Source of the DNA: Diplolepis rosae
Lineage: Eukaryota > Arthropoda > Insecta > Hymenoptera > Diplolepididae
DNA length: 64,000 bases
Direction of reading: 5' to 3'
Assembly (NCBI GenBank): GCA_030998225.1
Contig: JAPYXD010000608.1
Location: 2,634,501-2,698,500 of the forward strand
This document shows, piece by piece, positions 33,189 through 44,451 of the stretch; the first letter of the stretch is position 1; each line of letters starts with the position of its first letter. Position numbers and translations under genes: made by a program. The notes under the pieces are model-generated. The model made no database searches, was not told the origin of the DNA, and worked only from the letters and a program-made list of their open reading frames with translations.

Positions 33189-33784
33189 TACTTATATATT
33201 TTACGTTAACGCACTGACGCATATGGATGCCTTGTCCTAGACCACGTTTTACTGAACTTCTCACTATTCCCTATCTAACGCTTCTTATTATTCACATTGG
33301 GTGAATTAAGTATTTATCAAGTTTATTTTACTCGACTAGGATTTAAAAGATGTTGAAATGCCCTTTTGCCCCAAGTTTAAACGACAGATTCGAGTAAAAT
33401 TACTTCAACTATTTTTCTCTGTGTATCAGTGCTCCCCTTTTATTTTAGTTCTCAAAAGTCAATGTCCGGAAGGGTGCAATAAGATGAATACTTGAAATGA
33501 AACCTAAACAGACGTTCTATCTCCCAAATGATCTCTGACATTACATTATTATACATATTTTAGCACTTTAACTAAAACCTATTATCTGAAACTATCATCA
33601 TGAATTGTTTTCAATATTCTTTACATTAATGAACGATCAATTTTCATGTAACTTATTTTCATGCAATAGAAATTTATGTAATTATTTAAGCTGAAGTATC
33701 GTTAAACCCCGTTTTCGAGTAGAAAAATGTAAAAAGAAAAAAAAAGAAAAGTTTCGAAGAAATGGAAAAAGGAAGAAATCTTAC
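33189..33784. other. Intron sequence beside exon 1
   Basis: After the end of repeat R (about 33320) the sequence is AT-rich and unremarkable up to the glycerol kinase exon 1 donor. Confidence 0.5.
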
Positions 33785-33859
33785 CACAAAGCGAACAGTT
33801 CTGGTACCAACATCAATAACACCGATTAGTGGACCAGGTTTTTTAGTGAAAGCTGACAT
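33785..33859 (-). CDS. Glycerol kinase, exon 1 (start codon)
   Basis: The ATG at 33859-33857 opens 25 codons ending at a GTAAGA donor (33784-33779). The peptide contains PGPLIGVIDVGTRTVRFV, the phosphate-binding entry motif of FGGY kinases (GxxDxGTxxxR). Exon 2 (7526-7784) continues in phase 0. Immediately upstream of the ATG is TTTTTCAG followed by ACATA, a strong splice acceptor, so the transcript probably starts in a 5' UTR exon farther right. No defects. Confidence 0.93.
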
Positions 33860-33867
33860 TATGTCTG

Positions 33868-35410
33868 AAAAATTAAAACATCAATTATTAGATTATTGTA
33901 AAATTAATATTATTTTTATTATTATCACTGTATATTAAATATTATGAACATTACTTTATTAAGTAACCTGTAGAGAATTTTGGTAAAATTCTCACGAGAC
34001 ACTCGACACATTTCCCCCATTAATTATGCACTAAGAAAAAAAATGTAGGCATTATTACGATTCGCATGTATACGCTCTCAATTAGAAATAATTACACAGA
34101 ATCCCATTTTTTTAAATAAAATTTGTATGAATACATAGACATTTGTTTGAACACATAGTTTTTAAGCTGTAACTGAAACGTTTGAAATTAACCAGTTAAC
34201 TGTGTTTGACGTGTATACACGTCATAAATACATGGAAATCGTCATGGTCGCCACAGCTGACTAGTCAAGAGGGAAATCCTGTTGTGAAACAGAAAGGATA
34301 TCGTTTATCTTTGTCCTACAATAAGATTGCTTATTAAACTCTTCATTAAGACATACGCGTTTTATTGATTTTGGCACAGTAAAAATTCTTGCATATTATT
34401 ATCATCTGAAATTTTTTCCTAACTCTTCTTCACGCAAAAAGTACAAAATATCTTCTATTTTTTTATTATGCGAGATGCAAACTGTTACGAGCGTGTCAAG
34501 GTAGCTCAACATTTTAATTAATTCAAAAGTTCATGACTTAATTGTCCATAGGATACAAAATAAGTTGTTATAGACATATAAAATTTGTATTTAAGGTCGA
34601 GTGCCGCCTTGAAACGCCCATAACCCGAGCATCTTGACAAGACAGCTGATGTAGCTAATCACTGCTCGGGTCGAAGACCTTTTAATAAATGGTTGCTTCA
34701 GGTAGGAAACTCCGAGTCAAACATTTATGCAGCTATTAATAAAAATCGAAATCTAGAAAAAATCTGAAAAATGAAAGGAATCAATGTCATAAAAGATAAT
34801 AAATAATATAAATCAAAATTATAAAATTACTTTGGATAAGGAAAAAACGAATAATATGGAATTGTTCAACATTAACGCTGTATTTATTGTGTTTATGTAT
34901 TTATGGTATATCTTCTTATTTAAAGCTATTCTAAATTTAATGTGGATAAGGAATGGAGGGATGGGAGAAATTAAGATAGTTTAGGGCTACACGACAATGT
35001 AAGCTCCTCAAAATTTTAATTCATGCTGCGTTCAGGTAAATATAAACTGTAGAAATGTTGTAAATTAGCACTGGATTAGGAAAACTGGAAAGTAAGAGCA
35101 AGAAAGAGAGCGCAACGTCTTAAGGGGCACAACTTGTTTGACCGCCTGAAAACACGTGATTTTTGTGAATTTAAAAAAAAAGTATTGCATCGAATATTTT
35201 AAAATTTAGCAGATATATTTGTGCATTAATAATTAATACACAGTAATGTTTTCAAATGAAAATATTCGATTTTCAGCAAGGTATCCACAATCTCCTGAGT
35301 CTTAAAAAAAAAAAAAGTTCCGCCACTGCTGCAGTGATTGTCGCCTTCACAGTAAACGTGTGCATTCTGTCGGATCGAATGTCGCAAATTCGATTCGATT
35401 CGCCTTATTA
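33868..35410. other. Upstream glycerol kinase region, no gene recognised
   Basis: Probably 5' UTR intron or promoter-proximal DNA. AT-rich, with a short GC-richer stretch around 34590-34680. I cannot place a promoter or the 5' UTR exon. Confidence 0.4.
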
Positions 35411-36453
35411 GTCGGATCGGATTTTTTCGATTCGATCGGCCGCATAGTCGAATGTCGAATATTCGACATCCGAAGCACCCTTCTTCGGATCGGATTTTTT
35501 CGATTCGATCGGCCGTATAGTCGAATGTCAAATATTCGACATCCGAAGCGCCTCAATTCGGATATTGAACATTCGATGAGCGCAGGATGTAGTTTGCAAC
35601 TTTTAACCAGACATCACACAATATACGTACATTGTATAATTGTATTTTAATTTTATATCGCCATAGTCGAAAGAATTTATTATTTTTAGTCTTATGCACA
35701 ATTCAGATTGTTTTCTTTCTGCTTAAGTCGGATTTTTCTTTAATGATACTGTTTTTAAATTCTACTTTTTTTGAGACTGATTATTTGAGAAAGTGTGTGC
35801 AACATAGTTTGAAATTTGTATGCTGGTCTATTAATAATAAAAGTATATAGGTATAAAATAAATACGAGTAATGTTATAAAGAAACTCTTATCTTTATTAT
35901 AATTGCTTTAAGAACTCATGATTTTCATACAAATAAATATACTCTTTTACATAAGAGGGTGGCTGCAGACCTCTTTTCTCTTCAGAGATTGTTCGTTTAC
36001 TCGTGAACAATCTGTCTGAACTTCTGGATGTTGCAGGAATTTGTAAATAATGCTGATGTATAGATATCTATATGTATAGATATAACATTTTTTTCGAATA
36101 TCTTCAGAAATCGAGTTTAAATTTTAGGCTCTTGAATAAGAGTCACGAAGGGACTTTTTTACTTCTAAATTTTTACAATTCTAATAACAATTTAGATAAA
36201 AAAATTTGGAAAAAAATTATTTTTTAATCATAAACATTTCTTAGTGCCTTTCATTTAAGTTCTCGAAACTTCAAATCGATATCTTATTTCGTGTGGCTGG
36301 AAGTTGGTTTAAAAAAGTAAGGTAGTAATCGGGTAAGTGTGTCATGGCCTTGAAATTAAACTAATAAAAATGTATTTAATCGGGTGCATAATATTTTTTC
36401 GTAGATTCTAATAGTTTATCGACGGACGCACTTCGGATGTCGAATATTCGACA
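35411..36453. repeat. TCGAATATTCGACA repeats, possible element ends
   Basis: A unit of about 65 bases (TCGGATCGGATTTTTTCGATT through ATTCGACATCCGAAG) is tandemly duplicated at 35411-35475 and 35484-35549. The perfect 16-bp palindrome TGTCGAATATTCGACA is at 35453-35468 and 36438-36453. The second is preceded by CTTCGGA where the first is followed by TCCGAAG, so the two are in opposite orientation and could mark inverted ends of an approximately 1-kb element. The DNA between is AT-rich and non-coding. Confidence 0.55.
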
Positions 36454-37114
36454 CATAAATGTTCATTACATATTTATATCCGTAGATTGTAAAGCAGATA
36501 ATATTAAGTGTGTATAATAATGCCAATGACCCTCGATTGTAAAAAAAAATTCAAATGCAACAAAATGGCGGAGTTTTGAAAAAAAATTAAAATTTTGCTC
36601 AATAATCTGATGGTTTTTGGCGTGGCAAAATTATATTTTTCATCCAATCATAAAACTGAAGGGTCATTGTATAGAAAAACAAATACACAATAAGCTAAAA
36701 AAAGACGCAAGTCGATCGGATGATTTATTATCGAGTTACAGCTGCAGCAAATTTGAAAAATGTAGTTTTGAGAAAAACGCATTGAAAGATAAAAGTACTG
36801 ATTTTGTTGTTATAAATTTTTAAGTATTATACTTAGAGCTAATTTGATATTGCAGGCCCATACAGTTCACCTTCCTTTTCTTCGAAAAGCGCCTGCTTGG
36901 CTATTAAAGAATGTACAAAAAAAATCGAAATTTTCAAAATTTCAAACTAGTTGTGCCTAGGTTTGTAAAAAGACCTAGTTAGGGCTACAAATGGGGAATT
37001 GCCATTGGGCGAACGTTGAAAACAACAAATCTCTCCAAATGAAGCCAAACGCGAGATCGTGACAATTAGAGTATTCCAAAATACTTTCACTGCTAAGCTT
37101 CGGGTATTGATAAC
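36454..37114. other. No feature recognised
   Basis: AT-rich; the 68-codon ORF at 36617-36823 shows no recognisable motif. Confidence 0.5.
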
Positions 37115-37808
37115 ATGAAAGCTCACCGGCAGTCGTTTATCTGTTTAAGAGAAAAGCGAACAGAGAGAGGTAGAAGAAGAAAAGTTAACCAAGAAGAAGA
37201 AGAGTCAGATCATCAACCGATAGAAATAGAGATCAAAGAGAAAAGCGAACAGAGAGAGGTAGAAGAAGAAAAGTTAGAGATAGAGATAGAAGACAGGTCG
37301 GAAGACGGAATCAGAAAGTTTAGAAAAAGCCTCAAAAACGTATCATTTGAAAGGGAAGGAGTACAAGAAGGGTTAAGAGAACTGGTGGAGAAAATAAGGG
37401 AAGCAGTAATTAAGAAATGAGTAAAAATACAAAGATGGAGGCCAAGTAAAAAAAAGTGGTGGAACAAGGAACGCAAAGTAACCAAAACAGAATTAAACAG
37501 GAAATTAAGAGAATAAAAAGCAGGAAAGATAAATAGGAAAGAATTTTCAATCGAAAAGAAAAGGCACAAGAGGATATGTAAAGAAAGCGAGGAAAAACAA
37601 CGGAAGGAGGTGATAGAGAAAATAACTAACATAAAAGAGGAAACAGAAATATTGAAGTATATGCGGAAGGAAAGAGGAAAAAAAATGAAGATAGATGAAA
37701 GTTTATAGATAGACAGGTTACAATTATTACCAGAGACGCAGGCGGGATTTAGAAAAGGAAGAAGCGGTATAGATAATATTTATATATTAAAGATCGCAGC
37801 AGAAAATA
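37115..37808 (+). pseudogene. LINE (R1/Jockey-like) fragment, 5' part
   Basis: The first frame contains SDHQPIEIEI, the end of an APE-type endonuclease (SDH catalytic motif), inside a very Glu/Lys/Arg-rich stretch. After stops it runs through WRPSKKKWWNKE to PETQAGFRKGRSGIDNIYIL, the beginning of the reverse transcriptase. About 200 residues usually between endonuclease and this point are missing. It is cut at 37808 by a mariner inserted at TA. Confidence 0.75.
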
Positions 37809-38042
37809 TTGGATCTATAACTTAATTCGTGCGGTTTGCTAAGAGATGGTGTAACCTGATTATTATTCCATCGTTCCAATATTCCGAACGTGCGTTGGAA
37901 AGCTACTGTCACTGTGCGTCTTTTTCAGTATATGTCATTTATTTGAAGCGTAAACAACAATTATTTTTTTTTTACTCAAATATGTCGAACTTTGTGCCTG
38001 AAAAAGTGTTTTTGCGGGAAGTTCTTCTTCATTACTTTAATA

Positions 38043-38799
38043 AAGGGTTTCCCAATAAGGGTGATATGTTTTGAAATTGAAAAAAAACACTGAATATTCA
38101 TTCGAAATTGATCGAAATCTTTTTTATTATATTGGATATTCTATGCCATTTATGATTTAAACAATATATCGGCCAAATGTCCCCCGAGACTTGAGCCAAA
38201 AATGCGCCTCATCAGAAAAGATGATTTTTTAATGAAAATTGGGATCATTTTCAATTGATTCCAGAGCCCAATCCGCGAAGTCCCGACGCAAACGATGGTC
38301 ATTAGGCTTCAGTTCTTGGGCCAGAATCATCTTATAGGGATGCAGGCCAAGATCCAATCGCAAAATACGCCAGGTAGTCATCCTGGACAGGCCCAATTCC
38401 TGAGATCGGCGTGGCACGGACAATTCACAGTTTTCCTCGATACTGGCCTGTACGGCGGCTATATTCTGTGTAGAACGTGCGGTACGCATACGATTTTTAG
38501 GCTTAGTATCCAATAGAGTAAATTCACTCTCCAACTTATCGATTATTCGACGAATTGAGAGCGTGGATGGAGCAGAATGACGACCATATTTTGCACGATA
38601 TGCTCTTTGAACACCGACAAAACTTCTCGAATTTTGATAAAATAATTGGACAATTTCCAAACGTTGTGGAAGCGTGAAACTACTCATGATTAAATGGCAA
38701 ACCTTACTGATGACACCTGACAGCAGACGTCAAAAATTTCAGTTCAAATGAGCCCGATAGGGACATTCAAAATCATATCACCCCTATTGGGAAACCCTT
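38043..38799 (-). mobile_element. Tc1-like element inserted at TA within the mariner
   Basis: Inverted ends AAGGGTTTCCCAATA(A/G)GGG with TA on both sides (38041-38042, 38800-38801). Outside the element the mariner frame resumes at KKTAVKSHRIL. Only 757 bp remain; the interior holds the N-terminal half of a transposase. Confidence 0.85.
38229..38687 (-). pseudogene. Tc1/mariner-type transposase, N-terminal half
   Basis: 152 codons starting MSSFTLPQRLEIVQLFYQNS with two helix-turn-helix units (RAYRAKYGRH and SVPRRSQELGLSRMTTWRIL), then after a stop IIFSDEAHFWLKS, the first catalytic Asp. The remaining DDE core is deleted and the sequence jumps to the 3' non-coding end. The frame up to the stop is intact. 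Confidence 0.85.
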
Positions 38800-39424
38800 T
38801 ATGAAGAAAACTGCTGTCAAAAGTCATCGTATTCTGGTTTAAAAGTGGTGATTTTGGTTTGGAAGACGAAGAACGTCCTGGGCAGCCAAAAAAGTTTGAA
38901 GATGAAGAACTGGAAGCATTACTCGATGAAGATTGTTGCCAAACACAAGAAGAGCTCGCAGAATCTTTGTGAGTCACTCAAGCAGCCATTACAAAACGTT
39001 TAAAAGCAGCCGGATACATTCAAAAGCAAGGAAATTGGGTTTCAGATGAACTCAAGCCGAGAGGCGTTGAAAGGCGGTTTTGCGTGTCCAAAATGCTGCT
39101 GAAACGCCACAAAAAGAAGTCATTTCTGCATCGGATTGTTACTGGTAATACAAAATTGATCCATTACGACAACCTCAAGCGCAAAAAGTCATATGTGAAA
39201 CCCGGCGAACCAGCCAAATCAACGGCAAAGCCGAATATCCATGGCCCGAAGGTAATGCTCTGTATTTGGTGGGAACACAATTAATCCGTTTGAAGAGAGC
39301 ATTAGCCAAAAAACGCCTGGAATATGCGGCCAGACACGAGGCAATAATTTTCCATCATGACAACGCTCAGCCCCATGGTTCTATTCCGGTTAAGAACTAT
39401 TTGAATAAATATAATAAATAAATA

Positions 39425-39653
39425 ATAATAATAATAATAATAAATATTTCAAGTACAAAGGCTTGGAGGGAAATACAGATAAATAGAAAATAATAGTATT
39501 TAGTAGGGGAAAAAGCAGAAAGAAGGGAGAGTGGAAATGGAAAGACAAGGAAATAGAAGAAGAGTTTAAATATCTAGGGTACACGTTTATATACAACAAC
39601 AAGAACGATGCACACATACAGGATTTGAAGAAAAGAGCAACAGTAGCAATGGT
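39425..39653 (+). pseudogene. LINE reverse transcriptase C-terminal fragment
   Basis: Encodes VFSRGKSRKKGEWKWKDKEI and FKYLGYTFIYNNKNDAHIQD, the conserved FKYLGY region at the end of a LINE reverse transcriptase, with a stop upstream. It is collinear with the LINE piece at 37115-37808, so both may be one element, but several hundred residues are lost between them. Confidence 0.75.
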
Positions 39654-40810
39654 GCCAATTTGAAAATGGCCTCAGAGTCTGCTCATCTAACTCCGCTTTT
39701 AACTTCCAAAACATCTCGTACAAACAAAAATCTGGTTTTCCTATGGGTTCCCCCCTTTCTCCTATCGCCGCTGACATTGTCATGGACGATCTGGAAACAA
39801 AATGTATATCCTCCCTCCCGTTTCAACTCCCTTTTTATTTTAGATACGTGGACGACATTATAACAGCGGTACCAAGATTCAAAAAATTTTTAATAACTAT
39901 AATCATAAAATACAATTTACAGTAGAAGAAGAATCAAATAATAGAATTTGTTTTTTGGATGTTCTTGTTATTCGAAATGGGAAATATATACAAACTAACT
40001 GGTATCAAAAACCGATGTGGTCCGGCCGATTTCTACACTATCATTCGCACCATCCACTTAATTACAAAATCAATGTTATTAACAATTTAGTTGACAGAGG
40101 TATCATCTTAGCGCAAAAAAATTTTCACAAAGATAACATCCAAAAAATAAAATCTACTTTACTCCAAAACAACTACCCACTTGCATTTGTAAATTCCGTC
40201 ATAAAAAAGAGATTAAACCTTCTTTCACAGAGAGTTTCAAGAACGAACACTCACACACACGAAGTATCTGAAAGAGTCCCAAACACACACATACACACAA
40301 CGCACTCAAACTCAACAGGTCAAACCCCTAAATATGTGCCATTGCCTTACGTACAAGGGCTATCGGAAAAACTGTCAGGTATCCTCAAACCCTTCAATAT
40401 AAAAATCGCTTCTCGCAATACCAATGGCCTCTCGCACTTTTTTAAATCAACCAAGGACCCTATTCCAAAACTTGACACTGCTAATGTCGTCTACAATATC
40501 CCTTGCTCTGACTGCACAGCAGCTTACATAGGCACAACTAAACGGCCCTTAAAGACTAGAATACATGAACATAAAAAAAGATGTTTATAACCCCCCGGAA
40601 AAATGGACTGCTTTAACGAAACATGCTTGGCATCAAGACCACAAGTTTAATTTTGATAATGTAAAAATAATTGACACATCAGATAATTATAAAAAACGTA
40701 TGATACTTGAAATGACCCACATAGCTGGCAACCCACATGCGGTAAACCAAAGAGCTGATACTGAAAACTTATCCGTTTTTTACCTCCCCCTTTTGAACGA
40801 CAAATTGTAA
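39654..40810 (+). pseudogene. Penelope reverse transcriptase-endonuclease, frameshifted
   Basis: Reading order: GFPMGSPLSPIAADIVMDDL and YFRYVDDI (reverse transcriptase motifs; YVDD catalytic), a one-base shift in an A/T run near 39885, the thumb-like region (FLDVLVIRNGKYIQTNWYQK), a linker with TH repeats, then NIPCSDCTAAYIGTTKRPLK (GIY-YIG core: Tyr and YIG) and TRIHEHKK. A second one-base shift lies in the A run near 40575; the frame continues to NLSVFYLPLLNDKL and a stop at 40810. Both shifts are in homopolymers. Confidence 0.85.
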
Positions 40811-41651
40811 CCTCGCCAAAATATTTCTGCATCTTTAAAGCACACACATTCAAAGAGTGCCTAAGAAAATTCTAAATCTGTCAGAAACAAACCACTTCAA
40901 CTCCTATTACAGTTTATGGCCTCCTTTGTCATAGTACTCCAGTCATCTGGAGCACATCTTCTAATTTTTTTCCCTCCTTCTCTTTAAAAACTCAACCCTA
41001 AACACAAGAGCAAAAGGCAAACCCTCCACTTTCATCCCACACTTTCGGTTTCAAGTCATAGCCAAACTTTAGTTGCATAAATAACGTCATAGAGATCAGT
41101 GAGTTATTTGAAAGTATGTATGTGGCCAGAAAACGAAAAAGGAAAAAATTTAAAAAGTTTTTGTCTGAGGATATAGCAGTCCCTCAGTTGTAATTACAGC
41201 ACACTACATCTAATAAGGTTAGTTCAACTTATTTAATATTAAAAATGGTGATGAGACTGAAAAATTTGAAGTTGACAAAACACATCTTTTTCTATATAAA
41301 AAAACGAATATTCCACACTAGCATTCTTATAAGCAATTTATTCATAACTCACGTTTATACTGCAAGTTCACTTGCCACGTTTGTATTTTTTTTCCACTAT
41401 AAAGATACTAGTCAATAGCTGATGCATCATATAGTTTTTTTTTTTTTGCCAGAATTTTGCTGTTATTCCTAAGGTAGTTTTAGGTCATTTATCGATGTAC
41501 TCTGTACAACTCTTATGTAATTTTTTCCAACGATAATTTGCAATTTTACTTTTTTACAATTGTTTTCTCATAATACCAAAGCCTATTCCAAAACAGGGCT
41601 CATATGTGCAATGTTTGATTCAATGTTTTGATATTTTAGAAATAAAGATCA

Positions 41652-41692
41652 CTGATGAGGACTCCGATCAGAGTCGAAACGTTTGAAAGTAT
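41652..41692 (+). ncRNA. Hammerhead-type ribozyme motif of the Penelope element
   Basis: CTGATGA, then a 5-bp stem (GACTC/GAGTC with loop CGATCA), then GAAAC, all in hammerhead order, followed by a 2-bp helix III and a GTA cleavage triplet. The core is perfect; stem I appears very weak in this copy. Penelope-like elements are known to carry such ribozymes. Whether this copy cleaves is uncertain. Confidence 0.6.
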
Positions 41693-41757
41693 GTAACTTC
41701 CTGAGTTATCATTTCTGGACCCTAAAGCCAGTTATTAACATCAACATCGTATACAAT

Positions 41758-44175
41758 TATTATAAATAATAAATTAATATTTATTTAAAAGATGAAAAAG
41801 TGTACGCGGAGGCTTCACAAACTGTAGGACACTTTTGTGTCCCTTTTTTTTATTTTTAAGTAGGATCGTTTTCGGAATCCTTACTTTCTCTACTGGCTAC
41901 TAGAAAGGAATATAAAATGCTAGAATTTCGATGAAAAGAAAATATCTACTAAATTTCGGAAAGGCTCAACCAGGAGATTTTGCTTCTATATTCAAATAAA
42001 ATATTATAAATTGAGAACGATACAGCTTACCGATATTTGTAGTTAACTCTACCAGTTGGTAGGACAAGGGTTGGAGAAGAAGGCTGTCTTCGATGTCACC
42101 CTTGATTTTCTGACTCAACTGGGCTTTTAAAAATTCTGTGATGCGTGACTAAAACTAGTCACTCTTGTTCATTTTTCACCGATTGCACGTGTTTGCAATT
42201 AACGCACACACACGAATTCTCGACACTTTTGCCTTGTTAATTTTATAAAAATTAAAAGATGGATGGTTTCGAACCAGAAAGAAAACAGTACTTTTAAATT
42301 GTGTTCTTTCTCCACTTTTAATCGTTTATAAGCTTAATGTGGCTTCTCGAAAAATATCTTCTCGTCGTTTTGAGATTCGACGACAGGATTATTTTTCGGA
42401 ACTTTGCTTTTCAACGCCAGGCTGTACACGCACAGTTAACTCTCGCGGCTAACCGACCACCGACGCACTCAAAATATTATTTCAGAAGCGTAGTGATAAA
42501 AAATTTTACTTGCATAATTTTTTAGCGCGACAACCCCGTGAACGGCTTTCGTCGGAGGAAAGATTTTAGAAGTATTTACGTCCGCCCAAGTAAAATCCCC
42601 AATTTGTTGCCCTGGCTAGGTCTTTTCACGAATCTAGGTCAACTATCCAGGTGATAGGACTTACTTGTTCCGAACCGCGGACGGGCGAATGCAAATAACC
42701 GTGTCTTGCTCTTTAGACTTCTTACCCGGAGTAAGAAGCTCGTCAGACTGCGTTTTTGATTTCAAATTGATTGATTTTTATGGAATTGTATCGATGTCAT
42801 ACAGGTGGGGAATAGTGATGACTTGGAAATATTTCTATGTGGCGTGATTTCTGTGAAGAGGAATTTTTGCTGAGAAAGAATTTGGAAATATTGAAGACCT
42901 AAATACTTGGTAGTTTTGAAATTCTTCATGTCTATTGCCAAGTGAGAATTTTTGTTGACTTGGTATTTTATTAGTTAATGATAATTTCTGGATTATTCCA
43001 GAATTTTAACAAGTCGTAGGTCAATATCAGGATTTTAGATTGACCTTTAGAATTTTTGTGGAATCTGACACCTTTTCGATTTTTCATATTTTCAGAAAAA
43101 TGTTGGTTCAGATTCTATTGGTAATGTATTACTCACTGGCCGACAATTTTTCAGCTACTCAAGCTTTAGGTATAATAAATAATAGGAACAGTGATTTAAT
43201 GGATTGAGGTGGTTTCAGGAATACTATTGTATGCATAACATCGATACCAGCGGTCAAAGATTTTTAGCGCGTGGTCTCTAACATGCGTAGGATCCGTCAA
43301 AGTCGGTGCGTAAGCTGTTTACGGCAGGCGTAAGGTGTCATGACGTCACCGCAAGGGTTATACCTGCGCTTACAGCCACTAGGGTCCAGCTTACGTGTGT
43401 GTGAGCATTTTCCTTTTCGTTTTCCTTTTCCTTCTTTCTCCGTTATTTATCCTACCTACGTGCGTTCGCTGTTTTCTCGCATTCTCTTCTCTATCGTTCT
43501 TTACAATTTTTAAACTTCCACGTTTTTCTTAATCTTCATTCATTCCATTTACATTATTTTAATTCATTCTTCCATTCTTACTTCATGCCTGCTTAATTTA
43601 ATTTTATTATATATTTACATGCATACATTTAGGTGCCAATATCTTTTGTCATAATTGGCACGTGAATATATGCACACACATTCAAACATGGACACAAATC
43701 TAAACGCTCAAGTTAGCGTTATTATGAATAGCCCATGTTATATTATCTATGATAATATAACAAAAGTATACAATACATATATATATATACATACATAAAC
43801 CACATACACAACATATATAATATACATCATATATATAAATATGACACAGCATATATAATATATATTATATTATAGATCATACATATACACATATACACCT
43901 ACAACCCTATTTATTATTATAAACAATCTTTCCCATTGTATGGAGATTGTTCTTTTAGTTTTGAGTTTTCTTAATATGTTTAGGTCCTTGAACCGACCCC
44001 TTTACCTGCCTCTGCTGAGCGTGCAAAAGCGCTCAGGTTACGAGAACCGTGAATGAACTATTTATTGTTTATTTGAGTCTTGCGTAAATACTTCGCTTGG
44101 GTAATAATAAAATATTTTTATGAAATTACAACTTATTATAATTTTTAATATTTTATTCACGGTTTGCTCGTAACA
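41758..44175 (-). repeat. 3' LTR (lacks the last 38 bp)
   Basis: Matches 55502-57920 nearly base for base. It starts (sense) TGTTACGAGC at 44175 and ends abruptly at 41758, next to Penelope sequence, without the final CATACGTAACA found in the other LTR. Short ORFs inside it occur identically in both LTRs and are not considered genes. A clean polypurine tract next to the LTR start was not found. Confidence 0.88.
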
Positions 44176-44451
44176 AACCACACCGGAATATTGCGCTTTC
44201 GTCCCCGAGAGCAGGGGTGATTCAAGGAAGGCCTCACACAACATTTTGACATTCCATTAACATCAATTAAAATTACTAAATCGTTGATAATAATCCATAA
44301 TTAATGGAATTTTCCCTCTTAGCTTAGCATTAAGTTCAATTTGTGTATCACATTAAAAAGAAAAAAAAGAAAACAATTAATGGTTATGATCGACATGTCG
44401 TCGTCCCAACATTCGGATTTAAATTAGCCTAACTTTTCCTCCGTCTTCCTT

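Larger units (their letters stand above)
27620..33320. repeat. Repeat R, copy split by nested insertions
   Basis: Pieces at 27620-27693, 29136-29231 and 33189-33320 align in order with the uninterrupted reverse copy at 18990-19265. The gaps are exactly the TTA element (27694-29135) and the mariner (29232-33188). Shared landmarks are CAGGCTCGAGGTATGAATT, CACTGCCGGTTGA, CCTCGAGCGTCAGTGATAT and GCACTGACGCATATGGATGC. Confidence 0.75.
7785..33784 (-). other. Glycerol kinase intron 1, about 26 kb
   Basis: This interval is bounded by the donor at exon 1 (GTAAGA, 33779-33784) and the acceptor at exon 2. It is almost wholly made of transposable elements, listed separately. Several are long inverted repeats that would fold in the pre-mRNA. 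No additional glycerol kinase exon was seen inside, and none is needed by the reading frame. Confidence 0.8.
37809..39405 (+). mobile_element. Mariner, truncated, carrying a second insertion
   Basis: The left end TTGGATCTATAACTTAATTC follows a TA in the LINE and is the same end as the small mariner at 62055-62734. The transposase starts at 37982 (MSNFVPEKVFLREVLLHYFN), is interrupted at TA by the 38043-38799 element, and continues to FHHDNAQPHGSIPVKNYL, where it stops short of the last catalytic Asp. A deletion also removed about 20 codons near 38850. The right end is missing; an (AAT)n run follows. Confidence 0.8.
39654..41757 (+). mobile_element. Penelope-like element, 5'-truncated
   Basis: It starts inside the reverse transcriptase, passes through a GIY-YIG endonuclease and a 950-bp 3' untranslated part with a hammerhead-type motif at 41652, and ends where the retroviral LTR begins. 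5' truncation is usual for this class. The junctions with the LINE on the left and the LTR on the right are abrupt. Confidence 0.8.

Noticed and set aside
42337..42847. Short ORFs inside the LTR, repeated at 56081-56591
   Set aside because: They are identical only because the LTRs are nearly identical; no start context, domain or codon bias supports them.
44176..44330. Polypurine tract next to the 3' LTR
   Set aside because: AAGAGGGAAAA lies more than 100 bases from the LTR start, and the bases at the boundary are not purine-rich, so I did not annotate a tract.
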